Below, piece after piece: positions 17,369 to 25,600 of a stretch of DNA of 25,718 nucleotides. Numbering within the stretch: position 1 is the stretch's first letter; the number at the start of each line of letters is the position of its first letter. Below the pieces are notes generated by a model that was not told the origin of the DNA, ran no database searches, and was given only the letters and a program-made list of their open reading frames with translations. Source of the stretch: an uncultured Bacteroidales bacterium (lineage in GTDB: Bacteria; Bacteroidota; Bacteroidia; Bacteroidales; F082); contig CALBNP010000161.1 in NCBI GenBank assembly GCA_937896505.1, forward strand, positions 1 to 25,718, given 5' to 3'. Position numbers and translations under genes: made by a program.

Positions 17369-18003
17369 AAAACACAGCCTCGCGCGACTTAAGGAGGTCG
17401 TTCTTGATCATTTTCATTGTCTTGCTCATCGACCAGGTCCTCAAGATCTGGGTCAAGACGAATATGACCATCGGTGAAGAAATTCCCGTCATCGGTCATT
17501 GGTTCAACTTGTTGTTTGTCGAGAACAACGGCATGGCCTTTGGTTGGCTTGATGGCGGAGGTATGAAGCTGTTCCTGAGCCTCTTCCGTGTGGTGGCCGT
17601 TGTGGCTTTGTTTGTCGTGTTGTTCCGTTTGGCTCGCAAGAATACCAAGTTTGGTGTGTTGTTTGGTATTTCATTAATCATTGCTGGTGCGATTGGTAAT
17701 ATTCTCGACAGTGTGTTTTATGGCGTGTGTTTCAGCGAGAGCACTTTCAGCCAAGTTGCGACCTTGTTCCCTGATGGTGGAGGTTATGCTGGTTGGCTGC
17801 ATGGTCGTGTGGTCGATATGCTGTATTTCCCGCTTATCGATGTGGCTCGTGCCGATGCACCATCGTGGCTGCCCAATTTCTTCTTCGGTCCCGACGAACA
17901 TTTCATTTTCTTCCGTCCTATTTTCAATTTCGCTGACTCTGCCATTACCATCGGTGTCTTCTACATGCTGATCTTCCAATGGAAGTGGCTAAAATCCCTG
18001 TGA
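17365..18003 (+). CDS. lspA: Lipoprotein signal peptidase (signal peptidase II)
   Basis: A 212-residue inner-membrane aspartic protease that removes the signal peptide from diacylglyceryl-modified prolipoproteins. Predicted membrane segments lie at ~12-32, 68-89, 96-118 and 190-208. Family motifs are FVENNGMAFG (51-60), GAIGNILDS with catalytic Asp115, GRVVDML (147-153) and FNFADSAIT with catalytic Asp191. It is longer than the ~160-residue enterobacterial enzyme because of an insertion at ~121-147 and a periplasmic loop at ~160-185, as usual in Bacteroidota. The start is GTG at 17365, overlapping the traR stop by 4 bp. The ileS-lspA neighbourhood is a classic pairing in bacteria. Confidence 0.95.
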   Translation: MKNTASRDLRRSFLIIFIVLLIDQVLKIWVKTNMTIGEEIPVIGHWFNLLFVENNGMAFGWLDGGGMKLFLSLFRVVAVVALFVVLFRLARKNTKFGVLFGISLIIAGAIGNILDSVFYGVCFSESTFSQVATLFPDGGGYAGWLHGRVVDMLYFPLIDVARADAPSWLPNFFFGPDEHFIFFRPIFNFADSAITIGVFYMLIFQWKWLKSL

Positions 18004-18046
18004 TAAATAAGGTTATGGGTTATTGGTTAATGGTTATTAGTTAGTT

Positions 18047-18102
18047 ATCACCCATCACCCATCACCCATCACTCATCACCATTCACCCATCACCCATCAC
18101 CA
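18047..18102 (+). repeat. Simple heptamer repeat (ATCACCC)n
   Basis: About seven to eight perfect or near-perfect ATCACCC units, with some interruptions (ACTCATCACC, ATTCACCC), fill most of the 114-bp gap between lspA and the acetyltransferase gene. The preceding bases 18011-18046 are rich in GGTTATGGGTT/TGGTTAATGG and are partly complementary to the array, so a hairpin can form. Copy number is likely variable between strains. Confidence 0.8.
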
Positions 18103-18117
18103 AAATAAACATGCACT

Positions 18118-18594
18118 ATGGCAAATTTCAATATCCGAAAAGCACAGCCCGCCGATACGACTCTGATTTTGAGTTTCATCAAGAAACTTGCAGAATACGA
18201 AAAATGTTCAGATGAAGTAATTGCTGACGAACCAACACTTTACAACTCATTATTCGTGGAAAAAGCCGCCGAAGTCATTTTGGCGGAAGAGGATGGCGTG
18301 CCGATTGGTTTTGCCTTGTTTTTCCATAATTTCTCCACTTTTGTCGGGCGCAAGGGTTTGTATCTGGAAGACCTTTTCATCATTCCCGAAAAGCGCGGCT
18401 TAGGTTATGGCAAAGCCATTCTGAAATATCTGGCCAATATTGCCGTTGAGCGCAACTGTGGCCGCATGGAATGGATTTGCCTGGATTGGAATGCGCCATC
18501 ATTGGCCTTTTACCGTAAAATCGGTGCTTTTCCGCTCGACGAATGGACGGTGCAGCGCATGACTGAAGATGTGATGAGTGGGTTTGCAAAATAA
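18118..18594 (+). CDS. GNAT family N-acetyltransferase (diamine/thialysine acetyltransferase-like)
   Basis: A 158-residue single-domain GNAT enzyme that should transfer an acetyl group from acetyl-CoA to an amine. The acetyl-CoA pyrophosphate loop is RGLGYGKA (93-100). 'LYLEDLFIIPEKRG' (81-94), 'GRMEWICLDWN' (115-125) and 'FYRKIGA' with Tyr132 as likely general acid match the spermidine/spermine or thialysine N-acetyltransferase (SAT1-like) branch well. The substrate is inferred, not shown. The start ATG at 18118 follows the heptamer array directly, so that array would lie in its leader or just upstream. It may be transcribed from the lspA promoter or on its own. Confidence 0.88.
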   Translation: MANFNIRKAQPADTTLILSFIKKLAEYEKCSDEVIADEPTLYNSLFVEKAAEVILAEEDGVPIGFALFFHNFSTFVGRKGLYLEDLFIIPEKRGLGYGKAILKYLANIAVERNCGRMEWICLDWNAPSLAFYRKIGAFPLDEWTVQRMTEDVMSGFAK

Positions 18595-18648
18595 AACAGA
18601 TCTTATTCTGATTATTTGATTGCTTTTCGTTCCTCTTTTCTGGTAATC

Positions 18649-18729
18649 TGCACTTTTTTAATGCATATTTTTTAATAAACTGCATTTTTTTAGTGCAACT
18701 TTGTGTAAAATCTGCATTTTTTTAGTGCA
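18649..18729. promoter_or_regulatory. Three operator-like 17-bp inverted-repeat boxes at 32-bp spacing
   Basis: TGCACTTTTTTAATGCA (18649-18665) and two identical TGCATTTTTTTAGTGCA boxes (18681-18697, 18713-18729) start exactly 32 bp apart, about three helical turns. Each has TGCA at both ends around an A/T core. A shortened TGCG...TGCA version (18743-18756) follows. The last full box covers the expected -33 region of the AAA/DUF4143 gene promoter, so binding there would control that gene. The binding protein is unknown. Confidence 0.7.
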
Positions 18730-18746
18730 TATTTTTAAATATTGCG

Positions 18747-18754
18747 TATATTTG
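18747..18754 (+). promoter_or_regulatory. Putative -7 element of the AAA/DUF4143 gene
   Basis: TATATTTG fits TAnnTTTG and lies 20 bp before the chosen ATG at 18775. It overlaps the degenerate fourth box and argues against the in-frame TTG at 18742 being the start. Confidence 0.5.
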
Positions 18755-18774
18755 CATTTCGAAATTTACTTCAG

Positions 18775-19944
18775 ATGGAACACTTATTAATCTTTTCTCA
18801 AAAAAGAATCAATGAAACGAGTCTTGATTTCTTTAGATATAAGTATGCAGATATCATGTGGCAAGGACGCATGTTTGGCATCGTTGGTCCGCGCGGTGTA
18901 GGTAAAACGACGATGATGCTCCAATATGCCAAAGCTAACCTAAATATTGATAAAACACTCTATATTTCAGTCGACCAAATCTATTTCAGTCACCATTCGT
19001 TGCTTGAAGTGGCTGATAGATTTAGCAAAATGGGAGGACTTCATTTGCTCATAGATGAAATCCATCATTATCCTAATTGGTCAATAGAACTGAAGGAGAT
19101 TTTTGAGACTTACAGCGATTTGCAGATTGTTTTTTCGGGTAGCAGTATTCTGGACATTTGCAAGGGGGCTGCTGATCTGAGCAGGCGGGCTCCAATTTAC
19201 GAAATCCAGGGACTTTCATTTCGCGAATATTTAAAGTTGTTCCATAACATAGATGTACCAGTCTTTTCACTTGAGCAGGTCCTGTCGCATGAAGCTCAAA
19301 TTCCTGATGTTGCGCATCCGTTGCCTCTGTTTTCCGATTATCTTCAGCATGGTTATTATCCTTTTGGGCGGGATGTGAATTTTGACCAAGAATTGCTTCA
19401 AGTGGTGAATAGAACCATGGAAACCGACATACCACAATATGCCTCACTTAATGTGTCGGCTGGTCGTCGCCTCAAACAATTGATGATGGTCATAGCTGAA
19501 AGCGTGCCTTTTAAACCTCAAATGACGACTTTGGCTCAAGTGACAGGAATCAGCCGTAACGATTTGCCCGACTATCTATATTTTATGGAACGGGCTGGCA
19601 TGATTGCACAATTACGCGATACCACGATGGGTGTCAGAGGTCTTGGAAAACTGGAAAAGATATATGTTGATAACACCAATTTGGCTTTTGTCTTGACTGA
19701 TACAAAGCCCGATGTTGGCAATCTTAGGGAGACTTTTTTCTTGAATCAGATGAGGGTGAATCATGTGGTTCGGGCATCGAAGATTTCGGATTTTGAAATT
19801 GAAGGTAAAACTTTTGAGATTGGAGGCAAGTCGAAAGGGAAAAAACAAATCATCGGTGTTTCAGATGGTTATGTGGTAAAAGACGATATCGAACAAGGCT
19901 ATGCTAATGTGATACCTTTGTTCCATTTTGGATTATTATATTGA
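18775..19944 (+). CDS. AAA_14 / DUF4143 ATPase
   Basis: A 389-residue protein with an N-terminal AAA_14 P-loop domain and a C-terminal DUF4143 domain. Walker A is GPRGVGKTT (38-46), Walker B LLIDE (91-95), and a sensor-like strand IVFSGSS follows (118-124). The 'LSFREYL' segment (147-153) is typical of the family. The C-terminal part has 'DFEIEGKTFEIGGKSKGKKQI' (339-359), similar to a PD-(D/E)xK nuclease-like core (Asp339, Glu348, Lys352). These proteins are very abundant, often in multiple copies per Bacteroidota genome, and their role is not settled. The start at 18775 is preferred because a promoter box covers the upstream TTG. It is monocistronic and converges with ribF at a 16-bp gap without a clear terminator. 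Codon use is more AT-rich than the neighbouring housekeeping genes. Confidence 0.88.
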   Translation: MEHLLIFSQKRINETSLDFFRYKYADIMWQGRMFGIVGPRGVGKTTMMLQYAKANLNIDKTLYISVDQIYFSHHSLLEVADRFSKMGGLHLLIDEIHHYPNWSIELKEIFETYSDLQIVFSGSSILDICKGAADLSRRAPIYEIQGLSFREYLKLFHNIDVPVFSLEQVLSHEAQIPDVAHPLPLFSDYLQHGYYPFGRDVNFDQELLQVVNRTMETDIPQYASLNVSAGRRLKQLMMVIAESVPFKPQMTTLAQVTGISRNDLPDYLYFMERAGMIAQLRDTTMGVRGLGKLEKIYVDNTNLAFVLTDTKPDVGNLRETFFLNQMRVNHVVRASKISDFEIEGKTFEIGGKSKGKKQIIGVSDGYVVKDDIEQGYANVIPLFHFGLLY

Positions 19945-19960
19945 AAGCAGTAAGCGGCTT

Positions 19961-20899
19961 TTATGCTTCAAGCATCGCCTTTGCCTGTTCTCTGTCTTGG
20001 TTCAGTTGGGTTTTCAGTTCTTCTAAACCATTGAATTTCACTTCGGAACGGATGCGGTCGATGAAACGCACACGGATTTGCTTGCCGTAGATGTCGGCAT
20101 TGAAATCAAAGATATTTACCTCGATGATGAAATCATTTTCGGCGCGGTCGCCAATGGTGGGGCGGCGTCCGATGTTGGCCATGGCCTTATATTCCTTGCC
20201 ATCCAAATCGACAAGGCAGGCATAAACGCCCGCGTTGTTGATGACTCTCAATTCATTAGGAAGCTCCAGATTGGCGGTCGGGAAGCCGATGGTGCGTCCG
20301 ATTTCGTTGCCACGTACCACTTCACCGGTTACGGAATAGGTGTAGCCCAAAAGCCGGTTTGCACTTTTTACGTTGCCTTCCGAAAGGGCGTGACGGATTT
20401 TTGTTGAACTGACGGCGATATGCTCAACATCCTGTGCTTCAATGCGTTCGACTTTGAAATTGTATTTTTTGGCAAAATCGGAAAGTATGTTGAAATCGCC
20501 CATGCGGTTTTTGCCGAAATGATGGTCGTAGCCGACAACCAAAATGGCGGGCTTGATAGGTGCGATGATGTAATCTTTGATGAAAGTTTCGGACGGGGTG
20601 CGCGAAAACTCCTTTGTAAAATTGATAATCAACACATTATCAATGCCGAATTCTTCAAATTTCTGTAGTTTTTCTTCCTGGGTGCAGATGAAACGCAGGT
20701 TGGAGGTGTCGATGTTCAGCACCATACGCGGATGTGGATAAAAAGTAACGACAACCGTCTGTCCATCAACGGAATGAGCCAAATCCTTCATCCTTCTGAA
20801 TATGGCCTGATGCCCAAGATGAACGCCATCGAAAGTGCCGATGGTGACAACTGCGTTAGGAATGTTTTTTATATCGTTTATGTCGTTGAAAATCTTCAT
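19961..20899 (-). CDS. ribF: Bifunctional riboflavin kinase / FAD synthetase
   Basis: A 312-residue enzyme that phosphorylates riboflavin to FMN and adenylates FMN to FAD. The N-terminal nucleotidyltransferase domain has GTFDGVHLGH (21-30) and 'SSTKIRHAL' (164-172). The C-terminal kinase domain shows GRTIGFPTAN (201-210), NIGRRPT (242-248) and the conserved Glu260 region. Length is normal for the bifunctional form. The ATG overlaps the asd stop as ATGA, so translation is coupled to asd. It is the last gene of the minus-strand run mntA-hepT-asd-ribF. Confidence 0.95.
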   Translation of the reverse strand: MKIFNDINDIKNIPNAVVTIGTFDGVHLGHQAIFRRMKDLAHSVDGQTVVVTFYPHPRMVLNIDTSNLRFICTQEEKLQKFEEFGIDNVLIINFTKEFSRTPSETFIKDYIIAPIKPAILVVGYDHHFGKNRMGDFNILSDFAKKYNFKVERIEAQDVEHIAVSSTKIRHALSEGNVKSANRLLGYTYSVTGEVVRGNEIGRTIGFPTANLELPNELRVINNAGVYACLVDLDGKEYKAMANIGRRPTIGDRAENDFIIEVNIFDFNADIYGKQIRVRFIDRIRSEVKFNGLEELKTQLNQDREQAKAMLEA

Positions 20900-21891
20900 T
20901 TCTTGAAAAATTGACGGATGACATATTGTGCAATCTGCACGGCATTGGTGGCAGCGCCTTTGCGGATGTTGTCGCTGACAACCCAGAAATTCAGTCCGTT
21001 GGCAACGCTGAAATCGCGGCGGATGCGACCTACGAAGACTTCGTCCTTGTCGTAGGCGGTAATGGCCATCGGGTAAACGTTGTTTGTCGGGTCGTCCTGC
21101 ACAATAATGCCAGGAAAATTGGAAAGGAGTTCGTGGATTTCATCCAAGTCGAAAGGCTTGTTGAACTCCACATTGACAGCTTCGGAATGCCCGCCCGTGA
21201 CGGGCACGCGGCACACGGTCGCAGTGATGCCGATTTGTGGCGCACGCAAAATCTTGTGTGTCTCGTTGACCAGTTTTTCTTCTTCGGTCGTATAGCCGTT
21301 TTCGCAGAAATCGCCGCCGTGAGGCAACACGTTGCGGTAAATCTGGTGCGGATAAGCGCATTTTTCGGGTGTTTCGCCGGCTTCTTCCTTGTTGAGTTGA
21401 TTGATGCCTTTCAAGCCGCTGCCACTGACACTTTGATAGGTGGCAATGACCAAACGCTTGATGTCGAATGTTTTATGCAGAGGCGCAAGCGCCATCACCA
21501 TCTGAATGGTTGAGCAATTCGGATTGGCGATGATATGCGTTTCGCGGGTGATGGTGTCGGCATTGATTTCGGGCACAACCAACGGCACGTTGTCATCCAT
21601 GCGCCAAGCCGAACTGTTGTCGATGACGTAGGTGCCTTTTTCAGCAAATTGCGGCGCATATTGCTTTGAAGTTGACGCCCCTGCGGAAAAAATAGCGATG
21701 TCGGGACAAGCATCGATGGCATCTTCAACACTGATGACTTGGTGCGTTTTGCCACGGAAAACGATTTCTTTTCCAATGGAACGCTCTGATGCTGCAACAA
21801 TGAGCTCATCGATTTCAACATGTTGTTCATCAAGTACTTGAAGCATTTTTGAGCCAACCAAACCTGTGGCGCCGACTACTGCGATTTTCAT
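20896..21891 (-). CDS. asd: Aspartate-semialdehyde dehydrogenase
   Basis: A 331-residue NADP-dependent enzyme reducing aspartyl phosphate to aspartate semialdehyde, the branch point to lysine/diaminopimelate, methionine and threonine. The nucleotide-binding loop is GATGLVG (8-13 region). The catalytic cysteine is Cys126 in NPNCST (123-128) and the acid/base His235 lies in VPVTGGHSEA (229-238). 'SVSGSGLKG' (154-162) and 'RRDFSVANGL...DNIRKGAATNAVQI' (~291-320) are also family typical. Length is normal. It overlaps ribF by 4 bp and begins 18 bp after hepT ends, so it is probably co-transcribed with the toxin-antitoxin pair. Confidence 0.96.
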   Translation of the reverse strand: MKIAVVGATGLVGSKMLQVLDEQHVEIDELIVAASERSIGKEIVFRGKTHQVISVEDAIDACPDIAIFSAGASTSKQYAPQFAEKGTYVIDNSSAWRMDDNVPLVVPEINADTITRETHIIANPNCSTIQMVMALAPLHKTFDIKRLVIATYQSVSGSGLKGINQLNKEEAGETPEKCAYPHQIYRNVLPHGGDFCENGYTTEEEKLVNETHKILRAPQIGITATVCRVPVTGGHSEAVNVEFNKPFDLDEIHELLSNFPGIIVQDDPTNNVYPMAITAYDKDEVFVGRIRRDFSVANGLNFWVVSDNIRKGAATNAVQIAQYVIRQFFKK

Positions 21892-21909
21892 ATTATTTTG
21901 AATTTTGAA

Positions 21910-22308
21910 TCAAATATCAGAAAGTTGAGCGACTTCTATCAAGTAATTGATTGCATCCAGCAAAGGATCCAAATCATTTTTGATAATATTCCAAACCACT
22001 TCAGTATCAATATCATGATAACCGTGTGCAATACGGTCTCTCATACTCATGACATTTTTCCATGGGATTTCTGAACGCAAGGAAAACAATTGTCCATTTG
22101 TCAGTTTGTCTATCTTCTTGACATCTTCACCGATAGTTTGGATGAGCAAACAATTTCCTGCTAAATCCTGCATCCCTCCCATTGATTTCAGCAATTCATT
22201 AATATCTGTGAGGTCTTTATTCCACTCCTTCAAATTATTAATATCATCGCGAATGCTATTTAGTAAAGCCAAAACAATCTCACGCTGCTCTAAAGATATC
22301 GATTCCAT
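21910..22308 (-). CDS. hepT: HepT-like HEPN ribonuclease toxin
   Basis: A 132-residue all-helical protein of the DUF86/HepT HEPN family. The active-site motif RX4HXY is present as RDRIAHGY (Arg90, His95, Tyr97). In characterised pairs this protein is an RNase toxin whose Tyr in the motif is AMPylated by the partner MntA. The start at ATG 22308 (MESISLEQ) gives a typical HEPN length and a 29-bp overlap with mntA. A longer frame opens at 22371 but would bury 92 bp in mntA and adds a non-family N-terminus. Toxicity here is inferred. asd follows 18 bp downstream. Confidence 0.88.
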   Translation of the reverse strand: MESISLEQREIVLALLNSIRDDINNLKEWNKDLTDINELLKSMGGMQDLAGNCLLIQTIGEDVKKIDKLTNGQLFSLRSEIPWKNVMSMRDRIAHGYHDIDTEVVWNIIKNDLDPLLDAINYLIEVAQLSDI

Positions 22309-22582
22309 ATTTTTCAATTTGCTGTTTAAATAATGGTTTAAGATTGTTATGGTCTCTGACGACATCGACACGGCAACCTAACAGATTTTCAAGGAAATCA
22401 GCCGCTTCGCAAATGGTATAAAATACAGGAGGCATGATAACGAACAGGTCAACATCGCTGTCCTCGTTGTGTTGGTTGCGGGCTACAGAACCGAACAGAC
22501 GCATATAGGTGATGCCGAAACGGTTTTGTAACTCATCAGCATTTGCTTGTAAAATCGCTATGTATTCCTCTCTTGTTTTCAT
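22280..22582 (-). CDS. mntA: MntA-like minimal nucleotidyltransferase antitoxin
   Basis: A 100-residue MNT-domain protein. The nucleotidyltransferase signature is intact: GSVARN (31-36) and DSDVDLFV give GS-x10-DxD with Asp43 and Asp45, and a third acidic residue is Asp73 in CRVDVV. In the studied HEPN/MNT systems this enzyme AMPylates HepT and neutralises it. Here it is the upstream gene of the pair and the first of the apparent mntA-hepT-asd-ribF run. A minus-strand TATTTTTG box at 22599-22606 lies 16 bp before its ATG. Confidence 0.9.
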   Translation of the reverse strand: MKTREEYIAILQANADELQNRFGITYMRLFGSVARNQHNEDSDVDLFVIMPPVFYTICEAADFLENLLGCRVDVVRDHNNLKPLFKQQIEKYGIDIFRAA

Positions 22583-22598
22583 ACTAAATTTCTTGCTG

Positions 22599-22606
22599 CA
22601 AAAATA
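22599..22606 (-). promoter_or_regulatory. Putative -7 element upstream of mntA
   Basis: On the minus strand this reads TATTTTTG, matching TAnnTTTG, 16 bp before the mntA ATG. A clear -33 TTTG is not visible at the expected spacing. Confidence 0.4.
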
Positions 22607-22642
22607 AAACGATTTTTCCGTTTATTATTGATTTGAATTAAT

Positions 22643-22674
22643 TTTGTTTGCAAGTCTGAAAAACAATATCTTTG
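22643..22674 (+). promoter_or_regulatory. Putative Bacteroides-type promoter for the lamin-tail protein gene
   Basis: TTTG at 22643-22646 and TATCTTTG at 22667-22674 are separated by 20 bp, a good fit to the Bacteroides -33/-7 consensus. The ATG at 22696 follows 21 bp after the -7 box. The region is shared with the divergent mntA gene. Confidence 0.6.
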
Positions 22675-22695
22675 CAAACACATATTGAATGAAAA

Positions 22696-25600
22696 ATGAG
22701 AAAATCCCTTTTACTTTTGCTATTATTCCCGTTATTGGGCTGGGCTCAGGTCAGTGATGACTTTTCGGATGGCGATTTCACCAACAATCCGACTTGGTCT
22801 GGTAATGATGATAAATATTTGGTAAACACCAATTTGCAGCTTCAACTGAATGCCGAAGAAGCAGGAACGGCTTATCTTTCGCTGCCCATTACGGAATTTC
22901 AGGAAATGGAATGGCGTTTCTGGATCCGCGAAAACTTTGCGCCATCTGGAAACAATTATTCTGATGTGTTTCTTTCGGCTGATAATGCTGATTTAACGGC
23001 AGTTACACAAGGCTATTTCTTGCGTTTCGGTGAAGGCGGCAGCAGCGATGCCATCGAGCTTTTCCGAAAAGATGCTGATGGCAATCACAGCATTTGCCGT
23101 GGCACGGAAGGCGCCATTGCTGCTTCGTTTGCGGTCTTTGTCAAGGTAAATTGTGACCGTGAAGGCAACTGGACTTTGCAGACTTGCCATGATAATTCTG
23201 GCAATTATGTCACTGAGGCACAAGGTGTTGACGATAAATTTTCCTATAACGGCTATTTCGGCTTTGTAAGCACTTTCACGGCATCAAATGCGAAGAAAAT
23301 CTTTTTTGATGATGTGTATGTCGGTCCGAAAATCGTTGATAATGAGCCACCAACCTTGATTTCAACGAATGTCGTTGATAGCAAAAACATACAATTGGTT
23401 TTCAGTGAGATATTGGATGAAACGACGGCTTTAAATGCTGGTAATTACACACTTGACAATGGCGGCGGACATCCTGCTTCGGTAACTTGGGGCGAAAACC
23501 AGACCATTGTTAATCTGCTTTTTGCCAATGAATTTGCCAATGGCGTGAATTATACCTTGACCGTTCAGAACCTCACGGATTTGGCGGGCAATGTGATGGA
23601 AACGGCACAGACTTCGTTTTCGCTTCACAATGCTTCGGAAAACGATGTGGTCATCAACGAAATCATGGCGGACCCTTCGCCGGTTGTGGGCTTGCCCGAA
23701 TGGGAATTTGTGGAACTTTTCAATACAACCAACCTCGCCATCGATTTGAAAGACTGGACTTTGACCATTGGCTCAACGACAAAGGTCTTTGACAATTGCA
23801 CGATTGCGCCAAATGGCTATTTGATTGTCTGTCATGTGAATGCGGTTGATGAATTTTCGGCTTTCGGGTCAGTTTGCGGCTTGCTGACTTCATCGACGGC
23901 TATCACGAATGGCGGCACAAGTCTTCGCCTTGCCGACAAAAACGGCAACTTGATTTCGGAAGTCACGTTTGACATTTCGTGGTATCACGACACAAGCAAA
24001 GATGATGGCGGCTGGACTTTGGAGCAGATTTCGCCCAACAATCCTTGTGCGGGCGGCAACAACTGGGCGGCTTCCGTGAACGAAACTGGCGGCACGCCTG
24101 GTGCGCAAAATTCCATTTATGACCCGACGAGTGCCATGCCGAAAATTGCAAAAGTCGAGGTTTGCAGTGCCGACTCGCTTCTTGTTTATTTCGACCAAAC
24201 CATGAATCAGCAATCCATTGAAAATGTGAATGTTTATCAGATTTTGGAATCGAACCAGCATCCGCAAAATGTAGTTTATGTCGATTCTTTGGATTATGTT
24301 TGGCTCAAGTTCAATCCTGCCTTGCAAGAAGGTGTTAGCTTGACTTTGAAAGTTGCAAATTCGGCGGTCAACTGCATCGGAACGCCTGTAGGCGACAACG
24401 AGACGGTTTCTTTCGTCATTTCAAAGGAAGCCGCTGAGTACGATGTGGTTATCAACGAGATTATGGCAGACCCGACACCTGCCGTCGGCTTGCCGGAATG
24501 GGAATACATTGAACTTTACAACACCACCGATTATGTCATCAATCTGGAAGGTTGGCAGATTCAGGTTGGTGCCAACGACAATGTTTTCGGCAATGTCATA
24601 CTTGCGCCTCATGCTTATCTGATTGTGTGTCACAACGATGCGGTCGATGAACTGAAAACTTTTGGCGATTGCGTCGGCTTCGGTTCCTTTGCCATCGGAA
24701 ATACGGGTTCGACGATTATTTTAATAGGTAAGAACGGCCAGATGATTTCGCGTGCCGATTTCAGCAATTCGTGGTATCACGATGCCGACAAGAAGGATGG
24801 CGGCTGGTCGGTGGAGCAAATCGACCCGATGAATCCGTGCGCGGCGGCTTCCAACTGGACGGCTTCGATCGATGCCCTGGGTGGCACGCCGGGCAGCATT
24901 AATTCGGTTAATGGCCAAAACGAATCGCAGCCTAAAGTGGAGCGTATCAGCATGTTTTCCAACTACATAGTGCAGCTTTGGTTCGACCAACAAATGAATC
25001 CGGCCACTTTGATGGATGTGAATCATTTCTATGTTAATGAAATCGGGGCGCACCCAACATACGCCAACATTAATCCAATGGATGCCACCTTCGTGGAACT
25101 CGAATTTGATTACGGTTTTGAAGAAGGCGTAATTTATTCCTTGATTATCAACGATGTGGAGAATTGCATTGGCAACAATATTGAACCAGATACGAAAGTG
25201 CAGTTTGGCATTCCGAATGAAATTGCAGAAGGCGAAATCCTCATCAATGAAATCATGTTCGACCCGATTGCACCAGGCGTGGATTATGTGGAATTGTACA
25301 ATCATTCCGATAAAACCTTCGACCTCAGCAATTTAATGTTGGGTGTGATAAAAGAAACTTTCCCTAATCCAGCCGATACGACTTTGAAGGAAATCGCTGC
25401 GGACAGCCGTCTGTTCTTGCCCGGAACTTACGTTTTGCTTTCGACAAACAGTCAGATTGTGGGCGAGCAATATGAATGTTCAACGGAGAATTTCGTTGAG
25501 ATGGCTTCATTCCCAAGCTATGCCAACGCTGGCGGAACGGCGATTCTGATGAGCAAGGATGGCACCATGATTGACCAAATGTATTTCACCGAAAAGATGC

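Noticed and set aside
18742..18774. TTG start for the AAA/DUF4143 gene
   Set aside because: Overlaps the TATATTTG promoter element; the ATG at 18775 gives the usual N-terminus.
18775..22582. Defence island made of AAA/DUF4143 plus HepT/MntA
   Set aside because: The two are on opposite strands, separated by asd and ribF, and no nuclease, restriction or mobile genes accompany them.
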